From contig NZ_JAGGPJ010000007.1 in assembly GCF_018613875.1 (NCBI RefSeq), positions 310,001-374,000 of the forward strand: DNA of 64,000 nt, read 5' to 3'. The position numbers were made by a program, and so were the translations under genes. The notes under the pieces were generated by a model. The model saw nothing but the letters and a program-made list of their open reading frames with translations. It had not been told where the DNA came from and made no database searches. How positions within the stretch are numbered: position 1 is the first letter of the stretch; every line of letters starts with the position of its first letter. This document shows positions 43,679 to 51,667 of this stretch, piece by piece. The DNA comes from Arthrobacter sp. ISL-28 (GTDB taxonomy: Bacteria > Actinomycetota > Actinomycetes > Actinomycetales > Micrococcaceae).

Positions 43679-44812
43679 TCAGCCTCCGATGGCGCTCATG
43701 CTGCGGTCCGGCTGGACGAAGTCCGGAGCGTCGAGTCCCACGTGGTCCATGCCGTGGGCTTTGGGCTTGACCCACATGGCATCCTGCCAGCGTTCCGCAA
43801 GTTCCTGGTCACTGGCACCTGCGCGAAGGAACCCGAGCAGGTCGAACTCCTCCCGGGAGAAGAGGCAGCTCATGATCTTGCCTTCCGCCGTGATGCGGGT
43901 GCGCCGGCAGTCCGAGCAGAACGGCTCGGTGACTGAGGCAATAATTCCCACGGTTCCCAGCACGGGGCCTTCCGGTTCGGCCGACCCGGCCGCCCGCCGT
44001 CGTACTTCAAAGCGTTCGGCAGGCGCGCCATCACGGGCCCGCGGGTCCCGGCTCAGCACGTAGTCCGCGGACAGCAGTTCGCGGATTTCCGCCGCGGTGA
44101 TCATGTTGCGCCGGGTCCAGCCATGGTCTGCATCCAGCGGCATCTGCTCGATGAACCGCAGCTCGTAGCCCCGGTCCAGGGCCCATGCCAGCAGTGACGG
44201 CGACTCGGCGTCATTGATGCCGCGCATCAGCACGGCGTTGAGCTTCACAGGGCCGAGTCCTGCTGCCCAGGCGGCATCCACACCCGCGAGGACTCGGTCC
44301 AGGAACGGACGCCTGGTCAGTTTGGCGAATGTTTCCTTGTGCAGGGAATCGAGCGAGACGTTGATGCGGGTCAGCCCGGCAGCTTTGAGCGCGGCGGCCT
44401 TTTTATCCAAGCCCACGCCGTTGGTGGTCATGGAGATCGGAAGGTCCGGATGCGCCTGCCGCAGCGCGGCAATAATGTCGATCAGGTCGGCCCGTACCAG
44501 TGGCTCGCCGCCGGTCAGGCGTAGTTCACGGACACCCAGCAGATCCACGCCCACCCGCACGATCCGAACAATTTCCTCTGCCGACATGACGGCCTGCTTG
44601 GCCAGCCATTCCAGGCCTTCGGCAGGCATGCAGTACGTGCAGCGCAGATTGCATTTGTCTGTGAGGGAAAGCCGCATATCCGTGGCGCGGCGCCCATAGC
44701 GGTCCAGGAGGCCGGCGGGAGCATCGGCCGGACGGGCAGCGGGAATGCCCTGTACTCCCGGAACCGGGCTGCCTCCTTGACGGGGCTGCGGCATGCCAAG
44801 CTGAACACTCAT
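43679..44812 (-). CDS. moaA: GTP 3',8-cyclase (MoaA)
   Basis: The 377-residue radical-SAM enzyme starts cofactor synthesis from GTP. The N-terminal cluster motif is KCNLRCTYCMP, the second cluster is in SVTEPFCSDCRRTRITAEG with a third cysteine in KIMSCLF, and the protein ends with MSAIGG, the C-terminal Gly-Gly needed for activity. TAGCCT ends six bases before the ATG on the minus strand, with no Shine-Dalgarno. It is divergent from the molybdoenzyme gene. Confidence 0.95.
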   Translation of the reverse strand: MSVQLGMPQPRQGGSPVPGVQGIPAARPADAPAGLLDRYGRRATDMRLSLTDKCNLRCTYCMPAEGLEWLAKQAVMSAEEIVRIVRVGVDLLGVRELRLTGGEPLVRADLIDIIAALRQAHPDLPISMTTNGVGLDKKAAALKAAGLTRINVSLDSLHKETFAKLTRRPFLDRVLAGVDAAWAAGLGPVKLNAVLMRGINDAESPSLLAWALDRGYELRFIEQMPLDADHGWTRRNMITAAEIRELLSADYVLSRDPRARDGAPAERFEVRRRAAGSAEPEGPVLGTVGIIASVTEPFCSDCRRTRITAEGKIMSCLFSREEFDLLGFLRAGASDQELAERWQDAMWVKPKAHGMDHVGLDAPDFVQPDRSMSAIGG

Positions 44813-44818
44813 AAATTC

Positions 44819-44824
44819 AGGCTA
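44819..44824 (-). promoter_or_regulatory. -10 element, leaderless start of moaA
   Basis: On the minus strand TAGCCT ends six bases before the moaA ATG at 44812. Confidence 0.45.
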
Positions 44825-44891
44825 CGCCACGTTGGGCCAACCATCACGCCTGTGACATTGCGGGGGAGGGGCGAGCTGGCGAATCAGGTCC

Positions 44892-45077
44892 GTGCGCCCG
44901 GAAGAGGTACGCGGACAGCTGAATGAACTGGTGCGGAAACAGGTACGCGAACAGCTGCTGGAACCGGTGCGGAAACAGGTGCTGGAGCAGCTGCGACGGC
45001 GCGTCCGGGCGGGGCTGCGGGAAGAACGCCGGAAACTGGCGCCGACGGCGGCCAGCGAACCTATGCTGGAAGGGTGA
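44892..45077 (+). CDS. Possible small protein of 12-residue helical repeats
   Basis: A 61-codon frame (GTG start) contains three 36-nt repeats at 44904-44939, 44940-44975 and 44976-45011, encoding EVRGQLNELVRK, QVREQLLEPVRK and QVLEQLRRRVRA, an amphipathic, strongly charged helix. The stop TGA overlaps the GTG of the next gene (GTGA). No clear Shine-Dalgarno precedes it. It could be a coupled small protein or a minisatellite in the leader of the molybdoenzyme gene; both fit the sequence. Confidence 0.4.
   Translation: MRPEEVRGQLNELVRKQVREQLLEPVRKQVLEQLRRRVRAGLREERRKLAPTAASEPMLEG
45062..45067 (+). promoter_or_regulatory. -10 element, leaderless start of the molybdoenzyme gene
   Basis: TATGCT ends six bases before the GTG at 45074, inside the small repeat ORF. 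Confidence 0.4.
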
Positions 45078-46819
45078 ATGAGTCCCAGCCGGCAGTGCCC
45101 GGGGCGGCCGCCGGGCAAGAGGGCTCTGCCGCCGCCCGACCTGCTCAGGCAGCGGCGGGGCACTCCCCTGACGAACAGCTCACCGGACAACAGCCCGAAC
45201 AGCAGCCAGCCGAACAGCAGCCAGCCGAACAGCAAGCACTCCAACAGCAACCAGGCCTGCAGGGCCGCTGGTGGGCAGCGGCCGCCGGTGTTGTCGCAGC
45301 AGGCATGGGCCTGGCGGCCAGCGAACTCATCGCCGGTTTCGTCAGCCCTTCCCTCTCCACGATGACGGCGCTGGGCGGGGCAGTTATCGATGCCGTTCCG
45401 CCGGGAGTCAAGGACTGGGCGGTTGCGCTGTTCGGCACCGCAGACAAGCTCGCCCTGCTGGCCGGCATGGCGCTGGTGATCGCGGCCTTCGCCGCGGTGT
45501 CCGGAGTGCTGGAACTGCGCAGGCGGTTCGCCGGGGCAGCCGTTTTCGCGGTCTTCGGCCTCGTGGGCGTTGCGGCAGTCCTGACCCGCGCCCAAGTGAC
45601 GGTCACCGCCGTCGCGCTGCCCGTGATCGCCGCGGGCATCGGAGGAATGCTGCTCCAAAGCCTGATCTGGCGGCTGGCCGCCTGGCAGGGCGCCGAAAGT
45701 CAGCAAGGCGCCCGCCCAAAGCAAGGCGCCGACCCACTGCGACAGGCCGCCGAGCGGCGCAGCTTCCTGCAGCTGCTCGGCGGCAGTGCCGCGGCGGTCT
45801 TTGTGGCGGGCGCCGTCGCCACCGCCTGGCGGGGAGGAGCCGCGGGGGTTAGCGAGCTCCGCACCGCACTGCGGCTGCCGCCGCCCCGGTCGCCGGCCGC
45901 CGCCATTCCGCCCGGGGCCGACACCGGGCTGGCCGGCGTGGATCCGCTCGTCACCCCGAATCCTGATTTTTACCGTATCGATACCGCCCTCTCCGTTCCC
46001 GTCCTCGATCCGCGTGAATGGAGGCTCAAAGTCACCGGCCTGGTGGAGCGTGCGGTCGAGCTGGACTTCGACGCACTGCTGGCCAAGCCCATGACGGAGC
46101 GGTACGTGACCATCGCCTGTGTGTCCAACGAGGTAGGCGGCGATCTTATCGGCAACGCACGCTGGCTCGGCTGGCCGGTCAGGGAACTGCTGGCGATGGC
46201 CGGCCCGCTGCCGGACGCTGACATGGTCCTGTCCAGGAGCTCCGACGGCTGGACCGCCAGCACGCCGCTGGAGGTCCTCACAGACACCAGGGACGCGCTG
46301 CTCGCCGTGGGCATGAACGGTGAGCCGCTGCCGCTGGAACACGGGTTCCCGGTGCGGATGATCGTCCCGGGCCTCTACGGCTACGTGTCCGCCACGAAAT
46401 GGCTCACTGAACTCAAGGTCACCCGGTTCGCCGACGACGTGGCGTACTGGACGCCGCGCGGCTGGTCAGAGCGCGGCCCCATCAAGATCTCCTCGCGGAT
46501 CGACGTCCCCCGCGATGGCCGGTCGGCCCGTCCTGGCATGATCGTGTTCGGCGGCGTGGCCTGGGCGCAGCACACCGGTATCGCAAAAGTGGAACTGCGT
46601 GTGGACCGCGGCGGATGGCAGCAGGCCCGCCTCGCCCCCGGCATCTCCGTGGACACCTGGTACCAGTGGCAGCTCGGCCTCGACCTTCAGCAGGGACAGC
46701 ATGAGATCCAGGTGCGCGCCACCGATCTCAGAGGTACCGTGCAGACGGAGGATCGCCGGTCCGTCGCCCCGGACGGCGCCACAGGCTTCCACACCATTAG
46801 AGTTGACGTGAACCCATAG
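45074..46819 (+). CDS. Membrane-anchored sulfite-oxidase-family molybdoenzyme
   Basis: The 581-residue protein starts with a Gln/Pro-rich 15-nt-repeat segment (EQQPA), then four hydrophobic helices up to about residue 205, a further one near 240 (LQLLGGSAAAVFVAGAVAT), and a C-terminal sulfite-oxidase/YedY-like domain. TIACVSNEVGG places the molybdenum-ligating Cys at residue 349, and the last 100 residues match the Mo-co oxidoreductase dimerisation domain. The substrate (sulfite, methionine sulfoxide or other) is not visible. The rest of the island makes its cofactor. The GTG start overlaps the small repeat ORF. Confidence 0.88.
   Translation: MNESQPAVPGAAAGQEGSAAARPAQAAAGHSPDEQLTGQQPEQQPAEQQPAEQQALQQQPGLQGRWWAAAAGVVAAGMGLAASELIAGFVSPSLSTMTALGGAVIDAVPPGVKDWAVALFGTADKLALLAGMALVIAAFAAVSGVLELRRRFAGAAVFAVFGLVGVAAVLTRAQVTVTAVALPVIAAGIGGMLLQSLIWRLAAWQGAESQQGARPKQGADPLRQAAERRSFLQLLGGSAAAVFVAGAVATAWRGGAAGVSELRTALRLPPPRSPAAAIPPGADTGLAGVDPLVTPNPDFYRIDTALSVPVLDPREWRLKVTGLVERAVELDFDALLAKPMTERYVTIACVSNEVGGDLIGNARWLGWPVRELLAMAGPLPDADMVLSRSSDGWTASTPLEVLTDTRDALLAVGMNGEPLPLEHGFPVRMIVPGLYGYVSATKWLTELKVTRFADDVAYWTPRGWSERGPIKISSRIDVPRDGRSARPGMIVFGGVAWAQHTGIAKVELRVDRGGWQQARLAPGISVDTWYQWQLGLDLQQGQHEIQVRATDLRGTVQTEDRRSVAPDGATGFHTIRVDVNP
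45197..45233 (+). repeat. 15-nt tandem repeat near the start of the molybdoenzyme gene
   Basis: GAACAGCAGCCAGCC occurs at 45197-45211 and 45212-45226, then partly again, encoding EQQPA units in the N-terminal cytoplasmic tail. Confidence 0.85.
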
Positions 46820-46842
46820 CCGCCGCTCCCGAAGGCAGGACC

Positions 46843-48126
46843 ATGCACAGCCATACGCAGCCGCACGCCACTGCCACCGGCATCCCCTCTCCGGCCCCGG
46901 AAACCGCGCACACGGCCCACGGGCACCGGAGCGTGGCGGAGCACCGCCAGGCCGTCCGGGACCTCCTGAAGCCGCTGCTGTCGGCCGGGCGTACCGAGCG
47001 GCTTCCCCTCGGCGATGCCCTGGGACGCGGGCTGGCGGAAGACATCACTGCGCCACTGAGCCTGCCGCCCTTTGCGAACTCGCAGATGGACGGCTTTGCC
47101 ATCCGCACCGAAGACGTGCCCGACGGCGGCGGGGAGCTGCGCGTCGTCGCTCCCGTTCCCGCTGGCGCCAGTCCCGCCCCCCTGCAACCGGGAACGGCGG
47201 CCCCGATCATGACAGGTGCCATGCTCCCCCAGGGGGCTGACGCCGTCGTACCCGTTGAGCGGGCGGTTCCCGCCAGTTTCCCGGTACCAGGCGAAGAGGC
47301 CGCCGTGCGGGTCCCTCCGGCCGCAGCTGGCACATACGTCCGGGCGGCCGGAAGCGATATCGAGGCGGGAGACCGCGCCCTGTCCGCAGGAACCTTCCTG
47401 GGCCCCGGCCAGCTGGGGCTGATCGCCGCGCTGGGCATGCCGGACGTCCTGGTTCACCGGGCACTCACCGTCCTCCTTGTCACCACGGGGGATGAAGTGG
47501 TGGAACCCGGCGGACAGCTTGAAGCCGGCAAGATCTACGATTCCAACGGCACGCTGCTGCAATCCTCGCTGCGGCAGGCCGGGCTCAGCGTCATCAGGGC
47601 CGGCATTTCAACGGATGAGCCGGTTGCTCTCCGCCGCCTGCTCAGTCGCCACCTCACCGAGGTGGATCTCATCGTGACCACCGGGGGAGTCAGCAAGGGC
47701 GCCTACGAAGTGGTGCGGCAGGCCATGGACGGCCAGGATGTGGCCTTTCAGCATGTGGCGATGCAGCCCGGCGGTCCGCAGGGCATCGGACGCTTCGACG
47801 GCGTCCCGCTCCTGGCGTTTCCGGGTAACCCGGTCAGCTGCCTCGTGTCGTTTGAGATGTTCCTGCGGCCCGTCCTCAGCGAATTGTTCGGCTCGCCCGC
47901 GGCGAGGACGCTGGTCCGCGCCCGGCTCGGCCAGCCTCTGACATCGCCGGCCGGCAAGCACCAGGTTCGGCGGGGAACCCTGCTGCCGGACGGCACTGTG
48001 CGCCTTGAAGGCGGCGAAAGCTCGCATCTGGTCAGGGCGCTCGCACACTCGAATGCCTTGGTCCATGTGCCGGAAGGAACGTCTGCGCTCGCCGAGGGCG
48101 CCGAAGTGGAAGTATGGATGTTGTGA
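46843..48126 (+). CDS. moeA: Molybdopterin molybdotransferase MoeA
   Basis: The 427-residue protein inserts molybdate into adenylylated molybdopterin. Motifs are [43 protein letters not shown], the DSNGTLL box, [13 protein letters not shown] and [19 protein letters not shown]. The His/Thr-rich first 30 residues are variable. It starts 23 bases after the molybdoenzyme gene and overlaps moaC, so cofactor genes are co-expressed with the enzyme. Confidence 0.95.
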   Translation: MHSHTQPHATATGIPSPAPETAHTAHGHRSVAEHRQAVRDLLKPLLSAGRTERLPLGDALGRGLAEDITAPLSLPPFANSQMDGFAIRTEDVPDGGGELRVVAPVPAGASPAPLQPGTAAPIMTGAMLPQGADAVVPVERAVPASFPVPGEEAAVRVPPAAAGTYVRAAGSDIEAGDRALSAGTFLGPGQLGLIAALGMPDVLVHRALTVLLVTTGDEVVEPGGQLEAGKIYDSNGTLLQSSLRQAGLSVIRAGISTDEPVALRRLLSRHLTEVDLIVTTGGVSKGAYEVVRQAMDGQDVAFQHVAMQPGGPQGIGRFDGVPLLAFPGNPVSCLVSFEMFLRPVLSELFGSPAARTLVRARLGQPLTSPAGKHQVRRGTLLPDGTVRLEGGESSHLVRALAHSNALVHVPEGTSALAEGAEVEVWML

Positions 48127-48608
48127 CTGCAGAAAATGACCAGGCCGGGTTGACGCACTTGCGCAGCGACGGCAGTGCCCAAATGGTGGATGTTTCAGGA
48201 AAACCGGAGACCACGCGGGAGGCGACGGCCACCGCGACGGTCCGCAGCACCGCGGAGGTCCTGGCCCTGCTGGGGACGGGCGGTCTGCCCAAAGGTGATG
48301 CCCTGGCCGTGGCGCGCGTTGCCGGCATCATGGCGGCAAAGAAGACCCCGGAGCTGATACCGCTGTGCCACCCGCTGCCGATTTCCAAGGTCACTGTCGA
48401 CTTTGACCTTGGTCCCGAGGCCGTGGAAATTCTGGCCACGGTCAAGACCAGGGGCGTCACCGGCGTCGAGATGGAGGCGCTGACCGCCGCCTCCGTCGCT
48501 GCCCTCAGCGTCTACGACATGATCAAGGCCGTGGACAAGCATGCGGTCCTGACCGACATCAGGGTCCTCGCCAAAAGCGGCGGCAAGAGCGGGGACTGGA
48601 CACTGTGA
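48114..48608 (+). CDS. moaC: Cyclic pyranopterin monophosphate synthase (MoaC)
   Basis: The 164-residue protein completes cyclic pyranopterin monophosphate formation after MoaA. It shows [39 protein letters not shown] (core PLCHPL) and [22 protein letters not shown] (core [13 protein letters not shown]). Two starts are possible: ATG at 48114 (overlap of 13 bases with moeA) or GTG at 48123, overlapping the moeA stop as GTGA. The stop overlaps the next start by four bases. Confidence 0.94.
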   Translation: MDVVTAENDQAGLTHLRSDGSAQMVDVSGKPETTREATATATVRSTAEVLALLGTGGLPKGDALAVARVAGIMAAKKTPELIPLCHPLPISKVTVDFDLGPEAVEILATVKTRGVTGVEMEALTAASVAALSVYDMIKAVDKHAVLTDIRVLAKSGGKSGDWTL

Positions 48609-49129
48609 GCACCTTCGGAGGAACCCCGGAACCGCACGTCCACGGCGAGGTGCAGGGCCGAAAGGCCGGAGTGGTCATTGCCTCAACACGTGCCGCCGCC
48701 GGCTTCTATCAGGACGAGACCGGGCCGGTGATCACCGACTGGCTCACTGAGCACGGGTTTGAGACTTTCCCTGCCATGGTGGTTCCCGACGGCGAGCCCG
48801 TGGGCGCAGCTATCAGGGCGCTGCTCACCCAGCAGCCCGCCGTCGTCATCACCAGCGGCGGCACGGGGCTCAGCCCCGACGACCGGACGCCGGAGATGAC
48901 CCTTCCGTTCCTGGACCGGGAAATTCCCGGCATCATGGAAGGGATCCGGCAGGCGGGCATCGGAAAAACTCCCCTTGCAATGCTCAGCCGCGGCCACGCC
49001 GGAGCGGCGGGCAGGACATTCATCGTTAATCTTCCCGGATCGCCCAAAGGTGTCATGGACGGCCTGTCCGTGCTGGACCCGGTGATCGGGCATCTCTGCG
49101 ACCAGTTGGAGGGCGGACATGGGCACTGA
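48605..49129 (+). CDS. MogA/MoaB-type molybdopterin adenylyltransferase
   Basis: The 174-residue protein resembles MogA/Moa[41 protein letters not shown] (core [13 protein letters not shown]) and [15 protein letters not shown]. It adenylylates molybdopterin before MoeA adds metal, or is a MoaB-like homologue. The GTG overlaps the moaC stop (GTGA). MogA and MoaB are hard to tell apart by sequence alone. Confidence 0.9.
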   Translation: MSTFGGTPEPHVHGEVQGRKAGVVIASTRAAAGFYQDETGPVITDWLTEHGFETFPAMVVPDGEPVGAAIRALLTQQPAVVITSGGTGLSPDDRTPEMTLPFLDREIPGIMEGIRQAGIGKTPLAMLSRGHAGAAGRTFIVNLPGSPKGVMDGLSVLDPVIGHLCDQLEGGHGH

Positions 49130-49601
49130 ACAGTCATTTAGCCAGCAGTCATTCGAAGTGGTGCATGCGGTGCTGAGCGAGGAGCCGATCTCCGTTGACC
49201 AGGCCATCGCGGCCGTGGAATCGGAGAGTGCAGGGGCAGTGGTCAGCTTCAGCGGAGTGGTACGGAACCATGACGGCGGCAAGGCCGTTGAGCGGCTGAG
49301 CTACACCGCCCACCCCACGGCGCACCAGGTCCTCGCCGACGTCGTGGCGAAGCTTGTGGCCGAACACTCCGGCGACGACGGCGGGGAGCCGGGCACGCCC
49401 GTGCGGATCTGGGCAGCGCACCGGACAGGGTCCCTGAAAATCGGCGACCCTGCCTTGGTCTGCGCCGTCGCGGCTGCGCACCGCGGGCAGGCATTCGCCG
49501 TGTGCTCCGAACTGGTGGACCGGATCAAAGAACAGGTTCCCATCTGGAAGGAACAGTTCTTCACCGACGGAACCGTCGAGTGGGTCGGGGCCGGAGCCTG
49601 A
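49119..49601 (+). CDS. moaE: Molybdopterin synthase catalytic subunit (MoaE)
   Basis: The 160-residue protein transfers sulfur from MoaD thiocarboxylate to the precursor. It has EEPISVDQAIAAV, GAVVSFSGVVRNHDGGKAVERLSY (core SGVVRNHDGGK) and the lysine-bearing KEQVPIWKEQFF. It overlaps the preceding gene by 11 bases and ends the island. Its small partner MoaD is encoded on the opposite strand 5.4 kb upstream. Confidence 0.95.
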   Translation: MGTEQSFSQQSFEVVHAVLSEEPISVDQAIAAVESESAGAVVSFSGVVRNHDGGKAVERLSYTAHPTAHQVLADVVAKLVAEHSGDDGGEPGTPVRIWAAHRTGSLKIGDPALVCAVAAAHRGQAFAVCSELVDRIKEQVPIWKEQFFTDGTVEWVGAGA

Positions 49602-49606
49602 GGACC

Positions 49607-49637
49607 TTGACCCTTCCGTTACGTCAACCTTTAGAGT
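49607..49637 (+). promoter_or_regulatory. MerR-type promoter with long spacer and dyad
   Basis: TTGACC (49607-49612) and TAGAGT (49632-49637) are separated by 19 bases, the spacing MerR-family regulators correct by twisting DNA. TTGAC (49607-49611) and GTCAA (49623-49627) form a dyad between the elements. It precedes the TipA-like gene and probably mediates autoactivation. Confidence 0.65.
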
Positions 49638-49686
49638 CGCCTTAGCGGAACGGAACGACCGGCCGCAGGCGGGCAAGGGAGGACGC

Positions 49687-50445
49687 GTGGACTGGTCCAT
49701 CCAGGAAATAGCAAAGATCGCCGGCACAACGAGCCGCACGCTGCGCCACTACGACGACATCGGGCTGCTCAGGCCGAGCCGGACGGGTCACAACGGCTAC
49801 CGGTACTACGATTCCGGTGCCCTCGTACAGTTGCAGCGCATCCTCCTTCTGCGTCAGCTGGGACTCGGCCTGCCGGTCATTTCTGAGGTGCTCCGGCACG
49901 AGACGGATGCCGTCAGGGCTCTCGGCGGACACCTTGAATGGCTGCAGCAGGAGCAGGAACGGCTGGCCAGGCAGGCCGCTTCCGTCCGTCAAACCCTTGA
50001 ATCATTGAAAGGAGATGGAGAGCTCGTGGCTGAAAAAATGTTCGACGGCTTTGACTACACGCAGTACAAAGACGAGGTCGAGGAACGGTGGGGCAGGGAC
50101 GCCTACGCGCAGGGGGATGCCTGGTGGCGGGGGCTGAGCAACGAGGAGAAGAAGGCTTGGAAACAGGCCTCAGAACAGCTCGGCAGCGACTGGGCCCGCG
50201 CAGCCGGGTCCGGTGCCGCAGCGGACAGCGTTGAGGCACAGGAGCTGGCCAGGCGCCACGTTGAATGGCTGTCGGCGATTCCCGGCACGCCGGCGTCGGC
50301 CCCGGGAGGCGACACGAAGGGGTATGTGACGGGCCTGGGCGAGATGTACGTGGCGGATGCGCGTTTCGCGGCCAATTACGGCGGGAAGGCCGGGGCCGGC
50401 TTTGTTCGCGAGGCCCTTCGCATCTATGCCCAAAAGCACCTCTAG
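49687..50445 (+). CDS. MerR-family regulator with TipAS ligand-binding domain
   Basis: The 252-residue protein has an N-terminal MerR winged-helix (WSIQEIAKIAGTTSRTLRHYDDIGLL, core TSRTLRHYDDIGLL), a long linker coiled-coil (residues about 70-110), and a C-terminal TipAS domain (YTQYKDEVEERWG, WKQASEQLG, YVADARFAANYGGKAGAGFVREAL). In Streptomyces TipAL binds thiopeptide antibiotics covalently and activates its own promoter. A GGGAGG Shine-Dalgarno precedes the GTG. No resistance gene is adjacent. Confidence 0.9.
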   Translation: MDWSIQEIAKIAGTTSRTLRHYDDIGLLRPSRTGHNGYRYYDSGALVQLQRILLLRQLGLGLPVISEVLRHETDAVRALGGHLEWLQQEQERLARQAASVRQTLESLKGDGELVAEKMFDGFDYTQYKDEVEERWGRDAYAQGDAWWRGLSNEEKKAWKQASEQLGSDWARAAGSGAAADSVEAQELARRHVEWLSAIPGTPASAPGGDTKGYVTGLGEMYVADARFAANYGGKAGAGFVREALRIYAQKHL

Positions 50446-50848
50446 GACCGGCAGCACCGAGGAGTGTGGCCGGGCCCGGCGCATCAGGAGTAAGTGCGTC
50501 CGGACCCGGCCGTCCTGCTGACGAGGTACGCGGCTACCTTGAACTTCAGGACACTCCAAGTCTCGCGGCAGCGACTTGGGGAAAGCCTGCACCGCACCCC
50601 GGCCCGTGGTCCGCCAATCGACCCTTCTTGGGGGTACCTCCCGCGCGTAGGGGGCAGGGGGCTCCGCGTGGGGGCTCCCAGGACCGGCTTTCTGTAGCAG
50701 AAGTCAGGCACGATGGCGGGGGCCGGGAAAGGAAGCCAGCCATCACGACTGGCAGCCCTTTCCGGCACGCCGGACGCCTTGTCCGGCCGGGTCGCAGGTC
50801 AGCAGGCGAAGGGGCTTCCCGGCCGCTGCTGGAGAAAGGAGTGGGCCA
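50446..50848. other. 403-bp non-coding stretch with hairpins and G-rich repeats
   Basis: No convincing gene is seen. A long imperfect stem (GGCCGGG at 50468-50474 with CCCGGCC at 50505-50511, extended by CCGG and CGCA pairs) may end the TipA-like transcript. The middle contains GGTACC, several runs of five G and a repeated GGGGGCTCC; TTCTG-TAG-CAGAA is a small inverted repeat near 50688. The last 100 bases carry the leader of the small gene at 50849. Confidence 0.5.
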
Positions 50849-51145
50849 ATGAAGCCGGGAGAACCCAACACTGAGGTCCAAGGCCTTGCCGCCTCGATTC
50901 AGCTGCAAGGGCGTGCCTCCAGAGCGGCGGCTCGGGAGAACGGCCAGAAAAGTAGCATCCCGGGGAACGGCTTCCCGGCGGAGCCGTCCCTGCGCGGACA
51001 GGTCCTGGACATCATTGCTGACGTCATCTCCGGGACAGCGACGCCGCCGGAGGTTCGGCGCCGACTGTTGTGGCAGCTGATGAACAACCCGGGACACCCG
51101 GAGCGGGCCCTGCTCTCACATATCCTGGATTTCGAGGGTCCCTGA
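50849..51145 (+). CDS. Small protein, paralogue of its convergent neighbour
   Basis: The 98-residue protein has a variable N-terminus and a conserved C-terminal half: LRGQVLDIIADVIS, PPEVRRRLLWQLMNN and PGHPERALLSHIL. The same pattern is in the facing gene at 51161. It is predicted helical, without membrane segments or known motifs. AAAGGAG lies seven bases upstream of the ATG. No function is known; the pattern could be a small regulatory or toxin/antitoxin-like protein, without direct evidence. Confidence 0.65.
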   Translation: MKPGEPNTEVQGLAASIQLQGRASRAAARENGQKSSIPGNGFPAEPSLRGQVLDIIADVISGTATPPEVRRRLLWQLMNNPGHPERALLSHILDFEGP

Positions 51146-51160
51146 GGCTGCTGGCGACGG

Positions 51161-51445
51161 TTACGGGGCCTCAAAGGCGTCGGGCCGGATTTCCGCATCC
51201 CGAAGATGATCCAAGAGTGCCCGTTCCGGATGTCCCGGGTTCTCAGCCAAGTGCTGAAGCAGGCGGACACGGACCTCGGGCCGTACGGGCTCCGTATCGG
51301 AGAGGACATCCAGGATGATATCCACGATCTGCTGGCGAAGTTCCGGGTTGCCCCGCTGGACGCAAGAAACCGCCTGAGGTTCGGCGACTTCCCATTGCTG
51401 TGGGGCTAATGGTTCGTGCTGCAGGTAGCTGATACCCATACGCAT
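51161..51445 (-). CDS. Small protein, paralogue of its convergent neighbour
   Basis: The 94-residue protein matches the facing gene over its C-terminal half (LRQQIVDIILDVLS, RPEVRVRLLQHLAEN, PGHPERALLDHLRD), about 50 residues with more than half identical by eye. The N-terminus is different. AAGGAGG lies six bases upstream of the ATG. The stops of the two genes are only 15 bases apart, so any read-through RNAs would be complementary. Unknown function. Confidence 0.65.
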   Translation of the reverse strand: MRMGISYLQHEPLAPQQWEVAEPQAVSCVQRGNPELRQQIVDIILDVLSDTEPVRPEVRVRLLQHLAENPGHPERALLDHLRDAEIRPDAFEAP

Positions 51446-51524
51446 TTCGGCCTCCTTTTGCTCGTTGAAGTCTCGATCCTGTCATCTGGCTTCTTCCATC
51501 ATGCGTGGCGAACGTGAGGCACGA

Positions 51525-51551
51525 ATGAGACTCGTCTGAGAGTCTTCTCAT
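51525..51551. promoter_or_regulatory. Inverted repeat upstream of dapB
   Basis: ATGAGACTC (51525-51533) pairs with GAGTCTTCTCAT (51540-51551) leaving a 3-base bulge; the AGACTC/GAGTCT core is perfect. It lies in the 222-bp divergent gap between the small paralogue and dapB. Confidence 0.4.
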
Positions 51552-51654
51552 ATGCCATCCCGTCCGGCCCGCCAGCTGCTTTGCCGGGGCGCCTCCAGTG
51601 CAGTGCGTGAGGTAATGCATGGTGCCCTGTTCCGTCCGCCGGCCGGGCGAAAGG

Positions 51655-51660
51655 TAGGGT
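51655..51660 (+). promoter_or_regulatory. -10 element, leaderless start of dapB
   Basis: TAGGGT ends seven bases before the dapB ATG at 51668. Confidence 0.45.
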
Positions 51661-51667
51661 TGAATCC

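Noticed and set aside
50265..50852. A 195-codon frame through the gap after the TipA-like gene
   Set aside because: It starts inside the regulator gene in another frame, has no family pattern and ignores the strong start at 50849.
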